Shown here piece after piece: positions 1 through 6,640 of a stretch of DNA of 7,775 nucleotides (position 1 is the stretch's first letter; each line of letters opens with the position of its first letter). A model generated the notes under the pieces. That model was not told where the DNA came from. It saw only the letters and a program-made list of their open reading frames with translations, and ran no database searches. Both the position numbers and the translations under genes were made by a program. Where the stretch lies: assembly GCA_937873165.1 (NCBI GenBank), contig CALMVH010000141.1, positions 1 through 7,775 of the forward strand, given 5' to 3'. Source of the stretch: an uncultured Rhodospirillales bacterium. GTDB lineage: Bacteria; Pseudomonadota; Alphaproteobacteria; CALMVH01.

Positions 1-1052
1 GCGAAGTTTCGGTAGGCGCGGGGTACTCGACGACGGACGGACCTTTGGTGGACTTCCGAATCAAGGAAAGCAATCTGCTGGGCGAGGGCAAGAACGTCCA
101 GTTTTCGACTACGGTCTCCAGCCTGGAGCAGGATTTCGACATCGGCTATACCGAGCCGTATTTCCTGGACCGGGACCTAGCCGCTGGCGCCGACCTTTAC
201 AAGGTCAACCGCAACCTGACCGACGAGGATACGTTCGAACAGAACCAGACCGGCGGCAACTTCCGCATTGGCTTTCCTATCACCGACAATCTGCGGGAAC
301 GCCTGAACTACCGCATCGAGACGAACGATATCGACGACGTTCAGATACCGGGCGCGTCCGTGTTCATCCAGGAACAGGAAGGAACCCGCGTTACCTCGGC
401 GTTTGGGCAGGAACTCAGCTACGACCAGCGTAACAGCAAGCTCGATCCCACGGGCGGGTTCATTGTGTCGCTTGACAATGAAGCGGCCGGCGCGGGTGGC
501 AACGACAAATACCTGCGCTCGGTCCTATCGGGTACGGCTTACTTCGCCATCACCGACGATGTAGTCGTCAGCACGCTGGCGGAAGGCGGCTACATTTTCG
601 GGTTCAACCAGCCTGTGAACATCGCCGACCGCTTCTATCTCGGCGGCGATACTTTCCCGGGCTTCCGCGTCGCCGGCGTCGGTCCGCGCGACAGTGTGTT
701 CAACGACGCGCTCGGTGGGAACGAATACTACCGCGGCACCACGGATATCGCGTTCCCGTTGGGACTGCCGGAGGAATACGGCATCAAGGGACACGCCTTC
801 AGCTATTACGGCGCATTGTCGAAGGTCGATCAAAGCGGTACCTTGTTCATCAACCCAGGGACGGGCGCTATTGCCGGCAGCGGCACTCCCGACCGCGTTC
901 TGGACAGCAGCGCCATCCGCGTATCTGCCGGCCTCGGTGTTTCATGGAAATCACCGTTTGGTCCCATCCGGATCGATTTGGCCCTGCCGGTGGTGAAGCA
1001 ATCGTTCGACAAGACGCAGGTGCTGTTCTTCAGCTTCGGGACCAAGTTCTAA
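1..1052 (+). CDS. bamA: BamA outer-membrane assembly factor, C-terminal beta-barrel (5' partial)
   Basis: BamA is the core subunit of the BAM complex, which folds and inserts beta-barrel proteins into the outer membrane. Only the last 349 residues are present. The frame is open from position 3 and begins near the first barrel strand (GYSTTDG, then NLLGEGK), so the signal peptide and POTRA domains lie outside the window. The barrel is visible as alternating aromatic/polar strands and ends in Phe (VLFFSFGTKF), the usual C-terminal BAM recognition pattern. The loop-6 region is recognisable at about residues 213-230 (LGGDTFPGF, then GVGPRD), but the arginine of the family's VRGF motif appears as proline here. 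The stop codon directly abuts the ompH start, and lpx genes follow, as is common in proteobacteria. I am very sure of the family; the true start is unseen. Confidence 0.96.
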   Translation, partial: EVSVGAGYSTTDGPLVDFRIKESNLLGEGKNVQFSTTVSSLEQDFDIGYTEPYFLDRDLAAGADLYKVNRNLTDEDTFEQNQTGGNFRIGFPITDNLRERLNYRIETNDIDDVQIPGASVFIQEQEGTRVTSAFGQELSYDQRNSKLDPTGGFIVSLDNEAAGAGGNDKYLRSVLSGTAYFAITDDVVVSTLAEGGYIFGFNQPVNIADRFYLGGDTFPGFRVAGVGPRDSVFNDALGGNEYYRGTTDIAFPLGLPEEYGIKGHAFSYYGALSKVDQSGTLFINPGTGAIAGSGTPDRVLDSSAIRVSAGLGVSWKSPFGPIRIDLALPVVKQSFDKTQVLFFSFGTKF

Positions 1053-1643
1053 ATGCGGTTGCGTGTGGCTGTGATTGCCGGGCTTTTCCTGTGCGCAGGG
1101 CCAGCCCGGGCCGATACGCCTCCTGTTCAGCCACTGATCGGAATTGTCGATATCCAGCGCATCGTACACGAAAGCAGCGCCGGCAAGAGCCTGGACCAAC
1201 AGTACGACAAGCAACACCAGCTGTTTGCCGATCAGGTGAGCAGCCGGGAGCGTGACTTGAACACGCGCGAGGAGGATCTGACGCGCCAGCGTACGGTTCT
1301 GACGTCCGACTCGTTCAATGCGGAGCGTGAAACGCTCGAAAGCTACGCGGCACAAGTCCAGAAAACGATCCAGCAGCAAAGCCAGTCGGAACAGCAGGCA
1401 TTCAACGACGCGTTCGCCAAGCTGGTCAAGACGATCCGCGAAATCGTATCGGATGTCGCGAAGGAACAAGGCGTGGCCGTGGTCCTGCCTCAGGAGCAAA
1501 CGCTGTATCTGGGGCAAGGAACCGTAAACCTGACGGAAACTGTCCTGGCCCGGCTTGAGGCGAAGCTTCCCAGCGTCACCGTGCCCGCGCTCGTCTCAAC
1601 GATTCCGCCGGCACCCGATGCAGTCCGGAACCACACGAAATGA
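1053..1643 (+). CDS. skp: OmpH/Skp-family periplasmic chaperone
   Basis: This is a predicted periplasmic chaperone of 196 aa that would hold unfolded outer-membrane proteins on the way to BamA. Residues 1-20 form a signal peptide: RLR, a hydrophobic core (VAVIAGLFLCAG), then a cleavage site after ARA. The mature start, with IGIVDIQRIVHES, is the typical OmpH opening strand. Residues about 45-135 are a long Gln/Glu/Lys-rich coiled coil, the tentacle helices of Skp. The C-terminal strand region (VAVVLPQEQTLYL) closes the small body domain, followed by a Pro-rich tail. The ATG follows the bamA TAA with no gap, and no strong ribosome-binding site is visible, so coupling to bamA is likely. The stop overlaps lpxD by 4 nt. 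The family is clear from architecture and position; sequence similarity within OmpH is always loose. Confidence 0.9.
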   Translation: MRLRVAVIAGLFLCAGPARADTPPVQPLIGIVDIQRIVHESSAGKSLDQQYDKQHQLFADQVSSRERDLNTREEDLTRQRTVLTSDSFNAERETLESYAAQVQKTIQQQSQSEQQAFNDAFAKLVKTIREIVSDVAKEQGVAVVLPQEQTLYLGQGTVNLTETVLARLEAKLPSVTVPALVSTIPPAPDAVRNHTK

Positions 1644-2671
1644 GCGATTCTCGGTTCTTTTCCCCGCGCGGTCCTTTCACCGCCGCCTATCTGGCGGAGG
1701 TCACCGGCTCGTCGCTTGCAGGAGATACTGAAGCGGGCTGGGAACTGAGCGATCTGGCAGCTCTTTCTACTGCCACGGCGAGCGACGTCAGCTTCCTCGA
1801 CAATGCCAAGTACATGGGCGATCTGCCAAGCTCTCGAGCGGGGGCGATCGTCCTTGCCCCGGAGGTCGCCGACCGCGCGCCCCGGAAGTCTGCCCTGATC
1901 GTGAGCCGTGAACCGTATAAGGCATATGCTCGCATCGCCCAGATGTTCCACCCCATCCGCACGGATGACATCGGATCGATTTCGGCCCACGCTGTTATAG
2001 ACCCATCGGCCGTTATAGGTGAGGGTTGCGACATCGCGCCGGGCGTGGTCATCGAGGCAGGGGCCCGCCTGGGCCGCCGGGTGCGCGTTGCCGCCAACGC
2101 CGTCATCGGCCGATCGGTGGAATTGGGGGACGAGTGCGCCGTCGGCGCTGGGGCCAGCCTGACGCATTGCCTGGTCGGACACCGCGTCCGCATCCTGCCG
2201 GGGGCACGCATCGGGCAGGAGGGCTTTGGATTCGCCATCGATCCTGCGGGCCATATCCGTATTCCGCAGCTTGGCCGGGTGATTGTCGAGGACGATGTGG
2301 AGATCGGCGCAAATAGCTGTATAGACCGTGGTGCGGGCCCCGACACGGTCATCGGGCATGGCGCGATGATTGATAATCTCGTGCAGATTGGGCACAACGT
2401 GGTGATCGGCCCTGGCTGCGTGATCGTGGCACAGGTCGGGATTTCGGGCAGCACGAAGCTGGGTCGTGGCGTTGCCATCGGCGGGCAGGGGGGCGTTGCC
2501 GGTCACCTGACCTTGGGCGACGGTTCGCAAGTGGCGGCGCAAAGCGGCATCATGCGCGACGTACCCGCGGGGGCCCGCATGATGGGGTATCCGGCCATTA
2601 CCACTCGCGAGTTCTTTCGCCAGGTTGCATGGCTGGCGAAGGCTGCCTCCGGACAACAAAAGGATCGATGA
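1640..2671 (+). CDS. lpxD: LpxD, UDP-3-O-(3-hydroxyacyl)glucosamine N-acyltransferase
   Basis: LpxD adds the second 3-hydroxyacyl chain, from acyl-ACP, to UDP-3-O-acylglucosamine; this is the third step of lipid A synthesis, in the cytoplasm. The 343 aa match the family length. Residues 1-100 form the N-terminal uridine-binding domain (FTAAYLAEVTG, VSFLDNAKY). Residues about 115-300 are a left-handed beta-helix of hexapeptide repeats (for example AVIGEGCDIAPGVVIEAG). The conserved IDRGAGPDTVIG block leads to DNLVQIGHN with the expected catalytic histidine H252, and a second conserved histidine is H289 (GGVAGH). A C-terminal helix follows MGYPAI. The start ATG overlaps the ompH stop as ATGA, and the stop overlaps fabZ in the same way. 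LpxA shares the fold, but the N-terminal domain and the IDRGA block separate the two. Confidence 0.96.
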   Translation: MSDSRFFSPRGPFTAAYLAEVTGSSLAGDTEAGWELSDLAALSTATASDVSFLDNAKYMGDLPSSRAGAIVLAPEVADRAPRKSALIVSREPYKAYARIAQMFHPIRTDDIGSISAHAVIDPSAVIGEGCDIAPGVVIEAGARLGRRVRVAANAVIGRSVELGDECAVGAGASLTHCLVGHRVRILPGARIGQEGFGFAIDPAGHIRIPQLGRVIVEDDVEIGANSCIDRGAGPDTVIGHGAMIDNLVQIGHNVVIGPGCVIVAQVGISGSTKLGRGVAIGGQGGVAGHLTLGDGSQVAAQSGIMRDVPAGARMMGYPAITTREFFRQVAWLAKAASGQQKDR

Positions 2672-3159
2672 ATTCAATGGACAGTGTGATGCGACCAGCG
2701 GAAGACAGCGGCAGCAACGGAGTCACGCTGGACATCCGCGCCATCATGGAAAGTATCCCGCACCGGTTTCCGATGCTGATGATCGACCGCATTGAAAACG
2801 CCGTCAGCGACGAACGCGGCGTGGGCATCAAGAACCTGACAATGAACGAGCCATTTTTCCAGGGCCATTTTCCGGACCGGCCGGTGATGCCGGGCGTTCT
2901 GGTGATCGAGGCCATGGCGCAGGTCGCGGCCGTTCTGGTCATGCGCTCGCTCGGCGTGCCTCGTGACAGCCGGCTGGTTTACTTCATGAGTATAGACTCG
3001 GCGCGGTTCCGCAAGCCGATGTTCCCCGGCGATACGTTGAGGATCGAGGTCGTGAAGCAACGCAAGCACCGCAACGTGTGGAAGTACCAGGGGAAAGCCT
3101 ACAACAACAAAGTTCTGGCCGCGGAGGCCGTGTTTTCCGCCATGTTGATCGAGGAATGA
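2668..3159 (+). CDS. fabZ: FabZ, 3-hydroxyacyl-ACP dehydratase
   Basis: FabZ dehydrates 3-hydroxyacyl-ACP to trans-2-enoyl-ACP in fatty acid elongation. It therefore competes with LpxA and LpxD for the same hydroxyacyl-ACP, which explains its place in this operon. It is a single hot-dog domain. HRFPMLMIDRI (about residues 32-42) is the family opening, and GHFPDRPVMPGVLVIEAMAQ carries the catalytic pair H67 and E81. FRKPMFPGDTL is the conserved following strand. I chose ATG 2668, which overlaps the lpxD stop as ATGA and gives 163 aa. A purine-rich AAAAGGA lies only 3 nt before it, which is tight, so ATG 2677 (12 nt downstream of the same site) is a real alternative. An upstream in-frame start at 2629 would sit deep inside lpxD and is unlikely. 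Confidence 0.95.
   Translation: MNSMDSVMRPAEDSGSNGVTLDIRAIMESIPHRFPMLMIDRIENAVSDERGVGIKNLTMNEPFFQGHFPDRPVMPGVLVIEAMAQVAAVLVMRSLGVPRDSRLVYFMSIDSARFRKPMFPGDTLRIEVVKQRKHRNVWKYQGKAYNNKVLAAEAVFSAMLIEE
3151..3155 (+). promoter_or_regulatory. Ribosome-binding site of lpxA (GAGGA)
   Basis: GAGGA lies inside the last codons of fabZ, 8 nt upstream of a GTG. It supports that GTG as the lpxA start even though it is not an ATG. Confidence 0.65.
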
Positions 3160-3163
3160 TCCG

Positions 3164-3964
3164 GTGAGCACGAGCGTCCACCCGACCGCTGTTGTCGCCG
3201 ATGGCGGCCGCCTCGGTGAAAACGTTGAGATCGGCCCCTATTGCGTGATTGGTCCGGATGTCGTGCTGGGCGACGAGGTCCGCCTGCAAAGCCATGTCGT
3301 GATCGCGAACCATACCGAAATCGGTGCGGGCAGCACGATCTATCCGTTCGCATCCATCGGCCAGATGCCGCAGGATAAGAAATACAAGGGCGAAGTATCC
3401 CGCCTGATCGTGGGCGAACGTTGCCAGATCCGCGAACATGTTACCATGAACAGTGGTACCGAGGGCGGGGGGCTGGTGACCCGGGTCGGCAACGATTGCC
3501 TGCTGATGGTGGGCGTGCACATTGCACACGACTGCCAGGTCGGTAACAACGTGATCATGGCGAACAATGCGACACTGGCGGGGCATGTTTCCGTGGGAGA
3601 CTACGTGCAAATAGGCGGTCTGGCTGCCGTTCTGCAATTCGTGCGCATCGGATCGTACGCCATGATCGGTGGCGTGTCGGGCGTCGAGAACGATGTGATT
3701 CCCTATGGGCTGGTCAAGGGGGAGCGGGCGCATTTGGCGGGGCTGAACCTGATAGGTCTTGAACGGCGCGGCTTTTCGAAGGAAAGCATCGGCAATCTTC
3801 GTTCGGCCTACAAAGTGATCTTCGCCAGCGATGGCACGCTGGCCGAACGGGTCAGCCGCGCCGCCGAAGCCTTCCAAGCCGATAGCTCCGTCGCTGGAAT
3901 GGTCGACTTCATAAGAACCGCAGAGAAAAAGCCCTTGTGCCAGCCGCTTGGCCAGAATGGCTGA
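3164..3964 (+). CDS. lpxA: LpxA, acyl-ACP--UDP-N-acetylglucosamine O-acyltransferase
   Basis: LpxA performs the first step of lipid A synthesis, moving a 3-hydroxyacyl chain from ACP to O-3 of UDP-GlcNAc. The 266 aa fit the family. Residues 5-180 are hexapeptide repeats of the left-handed beta-helix (VHPTAVVADGG, ENVEIGPYCVIG). HIAHDC holds the catalytic histidine, H122, matching E. coli H125, and NNATLAGHVSVGDYVQIGG follows. The C-terminal helical part starts at about residue 195 with LIGLERRGFS. By simple offset, E. coli G173, which sets acyl length, corresponds to G170 here; that hints at a long hydroxyacyl donor, but is inference. The GTG start has a good GAGGA site and begins 4 nt after fabZ. 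The stop overlaps lpxI by 8 nt. Confidence 0.97.
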   Translation: MSTSVHPTAVVADGGRLGENVEIGPYCVIGPDVVLGDEVRLQSHVVIANHTEIGAGSTIYPFASIGQMPQDKKYKGEVSRLIVGERCQIREHVTMNSGTEGGGLVTRVGNDCLLMVGVHIAHDCQVGNNVIMANNATLAGHVSVGDYVQIGGLAAVLQFVRIGSYAMIGGVSGVENDVIPYGLVKGERAHLAGLNLIGLERRGFSKESIGNLRSAYKVIFASDGTLAERVSRAAEAFQADSSVAGMVDFIRTAEKKPLCQPLGQNG

Positions 3965-4781
3965 TGGCAGGCTAGGTCTGATCGCCGGTTCCGGTGCCTT
4001 GCCGGGGTTGGTTCTGGCTGAATGCACTGCGCAAAACCGATCCTGTTTTACCGTTGCCTTCCGCGGCCATACCGATCCCGCTGCCGTCCGGAATGTGCCG
4101 CACATGTGGGCCCGCCTCGGGCGGGCGGGCGCGACCGTTCGTCGGCTCCGGCGAGAAGGCGTTTGTGATATTGTTATGGCAGGCGGGATCCGGCGTCCTT
4201 CCCTTACCGAACTGGTGCCTGATCTATACACCCTGCGCTTTCTGGCGGGTATCGGTCGCCAGGCCCTGGGGGATGACGGATTACTGCGGGCCATAACTGG
4301 CCTGTTCGAACGCGAAGGATTTCATGTCATTGGCATCCAGGACCTCGTGCCTTCCTTGCTGGCGCCACAGGGGCGGTTCGGAGCCATCACTCCGACCGGG
4401 CAACAGCTTGCCGATATTCGGACCGGCTTTCGCGCCGCCCGGATGCTTGGCGCACTCGACATCGGCCAGTCGGTTGTCGTGCAGCAAGGTATTGTACTGG
4501 CGGTCGAAGCTGCCGAAGGCACCGATGCGTTGATCGGGCGCGCGGCGGCCCTCGCCAAGCCGGGCTCTGGTGCGGTCATGGTTAAATGCGCGAAGCCGCA
4601 GCAGGATGCGCGCCTCGATCTGCCGACTATCGGAGTGAACACAATCAGGGCCGCCGCTCAGGCGGGCTTTGCCGGGATCGCCGTTGAAGCAGGTCGCACG
4701 CTGGTCATCGATCTGGCAACTATCGCACGCGAGGCGGATAAAGCCGGCCTGTTCGTAATGGCTGATGCCGGCGATGGCTGA
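3957..4781 (+). CDS. lpxI: LpxI, UDP-2,3-diacylglucosamine pyrophosphatase
   Basis: LpxI cleaves UDP-2,3-diacylglucosamine to lipid X and UMP, the step done by LpxH in gamma- and betaproteobacteria; LpxI is the usual alphaproteobacterial replacement. Residues 4-90 form the N-terminal domain (LGLIAGSGALPGLV, then VMAGGIRRPSL near residue 74). The C-terminal catalytic domain includes FGAITPTGQQ, VVQQGIVLAVEAAEGTDALI and the Asp-rich KPQQDARLDLPTIG, the neighbourhood of the essential aspartate in characterised LpxI. I prefer ATG 3957 (274 aa, 8-nt overlap with lpxA) over an in-frame TTG at 3948; neither has a strong ribosome-binding site, so coupling to lpxA is likely. It sits between lpxA and lpxB, exactly as its pathway role predicts. 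Confidence 0.95.
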   Translation: MADGRLGLIAGSGALPGLVLAECTAQNRSCFTVAFRGHTDPAAVRNVPHMWARLGRAGATVRRLRREGVCDIVMAGGIRRPSLTELVPDLYTLRFLAGIGRQALGDDGLLRAITGLFEREGFHVIGIQDLVPSLLAPQGRFGAITPTGQQLADIRTGFRAARMLGALDIGQSVVVQQGIVLAVEAAEGTDALIGRAAALAKPGSGAVMVKCAKPQQDARLDLPTIGVNTIRAAAQAGFAGIAVEAGRTLVIDLATIAREADKAGLFVMADAGDG

Positions 4782-5934
4782 TCCCATCCTTGTGTACCTG
4801 ATTGCAGGCGAATCATCGGGCGACGATCTCGGGCGCAGCCTGATGCACGCTATGCGCGCGATACTAGGCGACCGCATAACATTTGCCGGTATCGGCGGTC
4901 CGGGCATGATCGGGCAGGGGCTTGATCCGCTTTTCCCCATGACCGACCTGTCCGTGATGGGGTTGACCGAAGTCATCGGCCACCTGCCACGCCTCATGCG
5001 CCGTCTGAACGAAGCCACCGCCGACATCGTCCATCGCAAGCCCGACTTGTTGATCACCATCGACGCGCCCGACTTCTGCTTTCGCGTCGCCCGCCGAATC
5101 GCAAAGATCCAGCCTGCCATCAAGCGGGTCCACTACGTCGCGCCCTCCGTATGGGCATGGCGGCCCGGCCGTGCTGCCAAGATCGCACGGATCTATGATC
5201 ACCTCCTGGCGTTGCTGCCGTTCGAACCGCCGCATTTCACCCGCGTGGGACTACCTTGCACGTTCGTAGGTCATCCGGCAGCTGATATCGATCTGCAGGG
5301 AACCGCGATTGACTTCCGGCGTCGCTATGGCATCGCAGCCGGCAAACCGATCGTACTGCTCTTGCCAGGAAGCCGGATGGGCGAGATCGACCGGCTTCTG
5401 CCGTTGTTCATCTCCGTGGCCCGTGCGCTGGACCCGGGCCGGAAAATCAGTTTTGCTATCATAACCCTGCCGCACCTTGAGGCTTATGTCCGGCGCGTGG
5501 TGGACGCCAGCGAAGTCGATTGCGTGATTGCCACCGGAGACCTCGCGAAGCGAGACGGGTTTGCCGCCGCCCGGGCTGCGCTGGCGGCATCGGGCACGGT
5601 GGCTCTGGAGCTGGGACTGGCGTGCGTGCCGAGCGTGATCTGTTACCGTGTCAGCCCGCTGTCGGCCCTGCTTGCCAAACGTCTGATCAAGGTGAAATTT
5701 GTCAGCCTGATCAATCTGATCCTCGACAAAGAAGTCATGCCGGAATTCCTGCAGGAGAACGCCACGGCAGAAAAGATCGTGTCGGCGCTTGCCAAGCTGC
5801 TGGAGGAGTCTCCGGAGCGGCATTCGCAGATACTATCCGACATGGACGCGGCCGTGTTGCTGAAGCCACCGGGCGGTTCCTCGGCGGAGACTGCCGCGCG
5901 CGCCGCCTTGTCGGTTCTCGGGCGGGTAAGCTAG
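4774..5934 (+). CDS. lpxB: LpxB, lipid-A-disaccharide synthase
   Basis: LpxB is a GT19 glycosyltransferase at the inner face of the cytoplasmic membrane. It joins lipid X to UDP-2,3-diacylglucosamine to make the tetra-acyl disaccharide 1-phosphate. Family blocks appear in order: LIAGESSGDDLG at the N-terminus, GIGGPGM, VMGLTEVIGHLP, TIDAPDFCFRVA, YVAPSVWAWRPGRA, FVGHPAAD, LLPGSRMGEI, ASGTVALELG and the C-terminal LAKRLIKVKFVSLINLILD. I chose ATG 4774 (386 aa) because it repeats the 8-nt ATGGCTGA overlap seen at the lpxA/lpxI junction. ATG 4765 adds three residues and cannot be excluded. The stop TAG lies in a CTAG that also encodes the stop of the gene on the other strand. It is the last gene of the plus-strand operon. 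Confidence 0.96.
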   Translation: MADPILVYLIAGESSGDDLGRSLMHAMRAILGDRITFAGIGGPGMIGQGLDPLFPMTDLSVMGLTEVIGHLPRLMRRLNEATADIVHRKPDLLITIDAPDFCFRVARRIAKIQPAIKRVHYVAPSVWAWRPGRAAKIARIYDHLLALLPFEPPHFTRVGLPCTFVGHPAADIDLQGTAIDFRRRYGIAAGKPIVLLLPGSRMGEIDRLLPLFISVARALDPGRKISFAIITLPHLEAYVRRVVDASEVDCVIATGDLAKRDGFAAARAALAASGTVALELGLACVPSVICYRVSPLSALLAKRLIKVKFVSLINLILDKEVMPEFLQENATAEKIVSALAKLLEESPERHSQILSDMDAAVLLKPPGGSSAETAARAALSVLGRVS

Positions 5935-6365
5935 GGCCGTTTTCCCGGCCCGTCATGCTTGTCGGGCATGAGTTCCTGGCGCGCTTCCCGCGACAAGCGC
6001 GGCGCGGCGTCCTGGATCGCGTCCTGAAAGACCTGCTGCGCGTCCATCTTGGCCGTCCGGGTATGGTCCATGGCCGTCGCCAGGGCAGCCGGATCGATTT
6101 TATCCCGCTCGAGTTCGGTGCGCACGCTGGCCATGGCCACATCCGCCGCCTGGCGTTTGTCGTTCAGGGCGGGCTGATATTTGTCGAACGTCTCGCGGAG
6201 CGTGGTGGCATCCTCCGCCGGCATGTGGCGCGTGACATGCGCAAGGAAGTCTTGTGCATTGTGCGGAGGGGGCGGGGGCGAATGCTGAACGAAAGTCAGA
6301 ACCAGAGCGATGTTGAAGGCGACCGACACGATCAGGGCCACGCGCAGCGCAAGGACACGGTTCAA
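5931..6365 (-). CDS. Membrane-anchored periplasmic heavy-metal-sensor-like protein (CnrX/Metal_resist type)
   Basis: This 144-aa protein has one N-terminal hydrophobic segment (about residues 6-26, ALRVALIVSVAFNIALVL), a Pro-rich linker (SPPPPPHN) and a helical periplasmic domain with HMPAEDATTLRETFDKYQPAL and AMDHTRTAKMDAQQVFQDAI. This topology and size resemble CnrX and the periplasmic metal-sensor/Metal_resist family, in which a periplasmic helical hairpin reads metal or envelope stress and acts on a membrane anti-sigma factor. H43 and H47 form an HxxxH pair; other possible ligands are H28, H35, H101, M99 and M107. There is no Cys. The start is TTG, overlapping the upstream stop as TTGA, supported by GGAGA 7 nt before it. 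Function in metal sensing is inference: no efflux genes are in view, and related proteins may sense other envelope cues. Confidence 0.75.
   Translation of the reverse strand: MNRVLALRVALIVSVAFNIALVLTFVQHSPPPPPHNAQDFLAHVTRHMPAEDATTLRETFDKYQPALNDKRQAADVAMASVRTELERDKIDPAALATAMDHTRTAKMDAQQVFQDAIQDAAPRLSREARQELMPDKHDGPGKRP
5934..5951 (+). terminator. GC-rich stem-loop at the lpxB stop (possible terminator)
   Basis: GGGCCG at 5934-5939 pairs perfectly with CGGCCC at 5946-5951 around a 6-nt loop (TTTTCC). It lies immediately after the lpxB stop and inside the coding tail of the convergent gene. No T-run follows, so it is not a standard intrinsic terminator. It could stabilise the 3' end or act with Rho. 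A second hairpin lies just downstream. Confidence 0.3.
5953..5971. repeat. Second inverted repeat downstream of lpxB
   Basis: TCATGC at 5953-5958 and GCATGA at 5966-5971 are perfect complements around a 7-nt loop. Together with the stem-loop 1 nt upstream it forms a tandem hairpin pair. Both arms are also sense codons of the minus-strand gene, so the pairing could be chance in GC-rich coding DNA. Confidence 0.25.
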
Positions 6366-6640
6366 CCGAATGTCTCCGCCCCGAAAGCCTGCGTTGAAAG
6401 ATCAGAGGACAGACTCGCTTGTCCGGATTGCACCAGAACCGGCGTTGAAAAGCCCAGCAACAGGCCGAACAGGACCGTCGCGAGCGTGAAGGCGGGATGG
6501 AACCCGAAGATAAACCGGCGGCGCACCACGCGAGGGGTGGCGTTTAAAAGTATCGTGCGACGAACGGCCCACAGACGATGCTGTGAGACGTCCTGCCTCG
6601 CAATGTCCAGAAGATCGTCCAGCCGGTCATCCTCAAGCAT
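6362..6640 (-). CDS. Small single-pass membrane protein, probable anti-sigma factor (CnrY-like)
   Basis: This 92-aa protein lies directly between a sigma factor and a periplasmic sensor. Residues 1-45 are charged and presumably cytoplasmic (MLEDDRLDDLLDIARQD, then an Arg-rich RVVRRRF). Residues about 49-70 form one membrane segment (FTLATVLFGLLLGFSTPVLV), and about 22 residues follow in the periplasm. Positive charge before the membrane segment fits an N-in topology. It lacks the HxxxCxxC motif of zinc anti-sigma factors. In size and layout it recalls CnrY (about 95 aa), which binds CnrH through its short cytosolic part. I recognise no sequence family by eye, so the role rests on context and topology. 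ATG 6640 overlaps the sigma stop by 8 nt; a longer frame from 6700 would run deep into the sigma gene and is unlikely. Confidence 0.7.
   Translation of the reverse strand: MLEDDRLDDLLDIARQDVSQHRLWAVRRTILLNATPRVVRRRFIFGFHPAFTLATVLFGLLLGFSTPVLVQSGQASLSSDLSTQAFGAETFG
6373..6377 (-). promoter_or_regulatory. Ribosome-binding site deciding the TTG start of the sensor gene
   Basis: On the minus strand GGAGA lies 7 nt before TTG 6365, within the last codons of the preceding gene. No ATG is available nearby, so this site supports the rare TTG start and the TTGA stop/start overlap. Confidence 0.6.

Noticed and set aside
2020..2560. Repetitive DNA in lpxD resembling a tandem repeat array
   Set aside because: The periodicity is the 18-nt signature of hexapeptide repeats in the protein beta-helix, not a DNA repeat element.
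1490..2677. Open frame of 395 codons on the minus strand
   Set aside because: It lies opposite lpxD, whose hexapeptide repeats and catalytic histidine are unmistakable. The minus-strand product shows no domain.
2984..4294. Open frame of 436 codons on the minus strand
   Set aside because: It is antisense to fabZ, lpxA and lpxI. Its His/Asp/Arg-rich translation is typical of a shadow frame.
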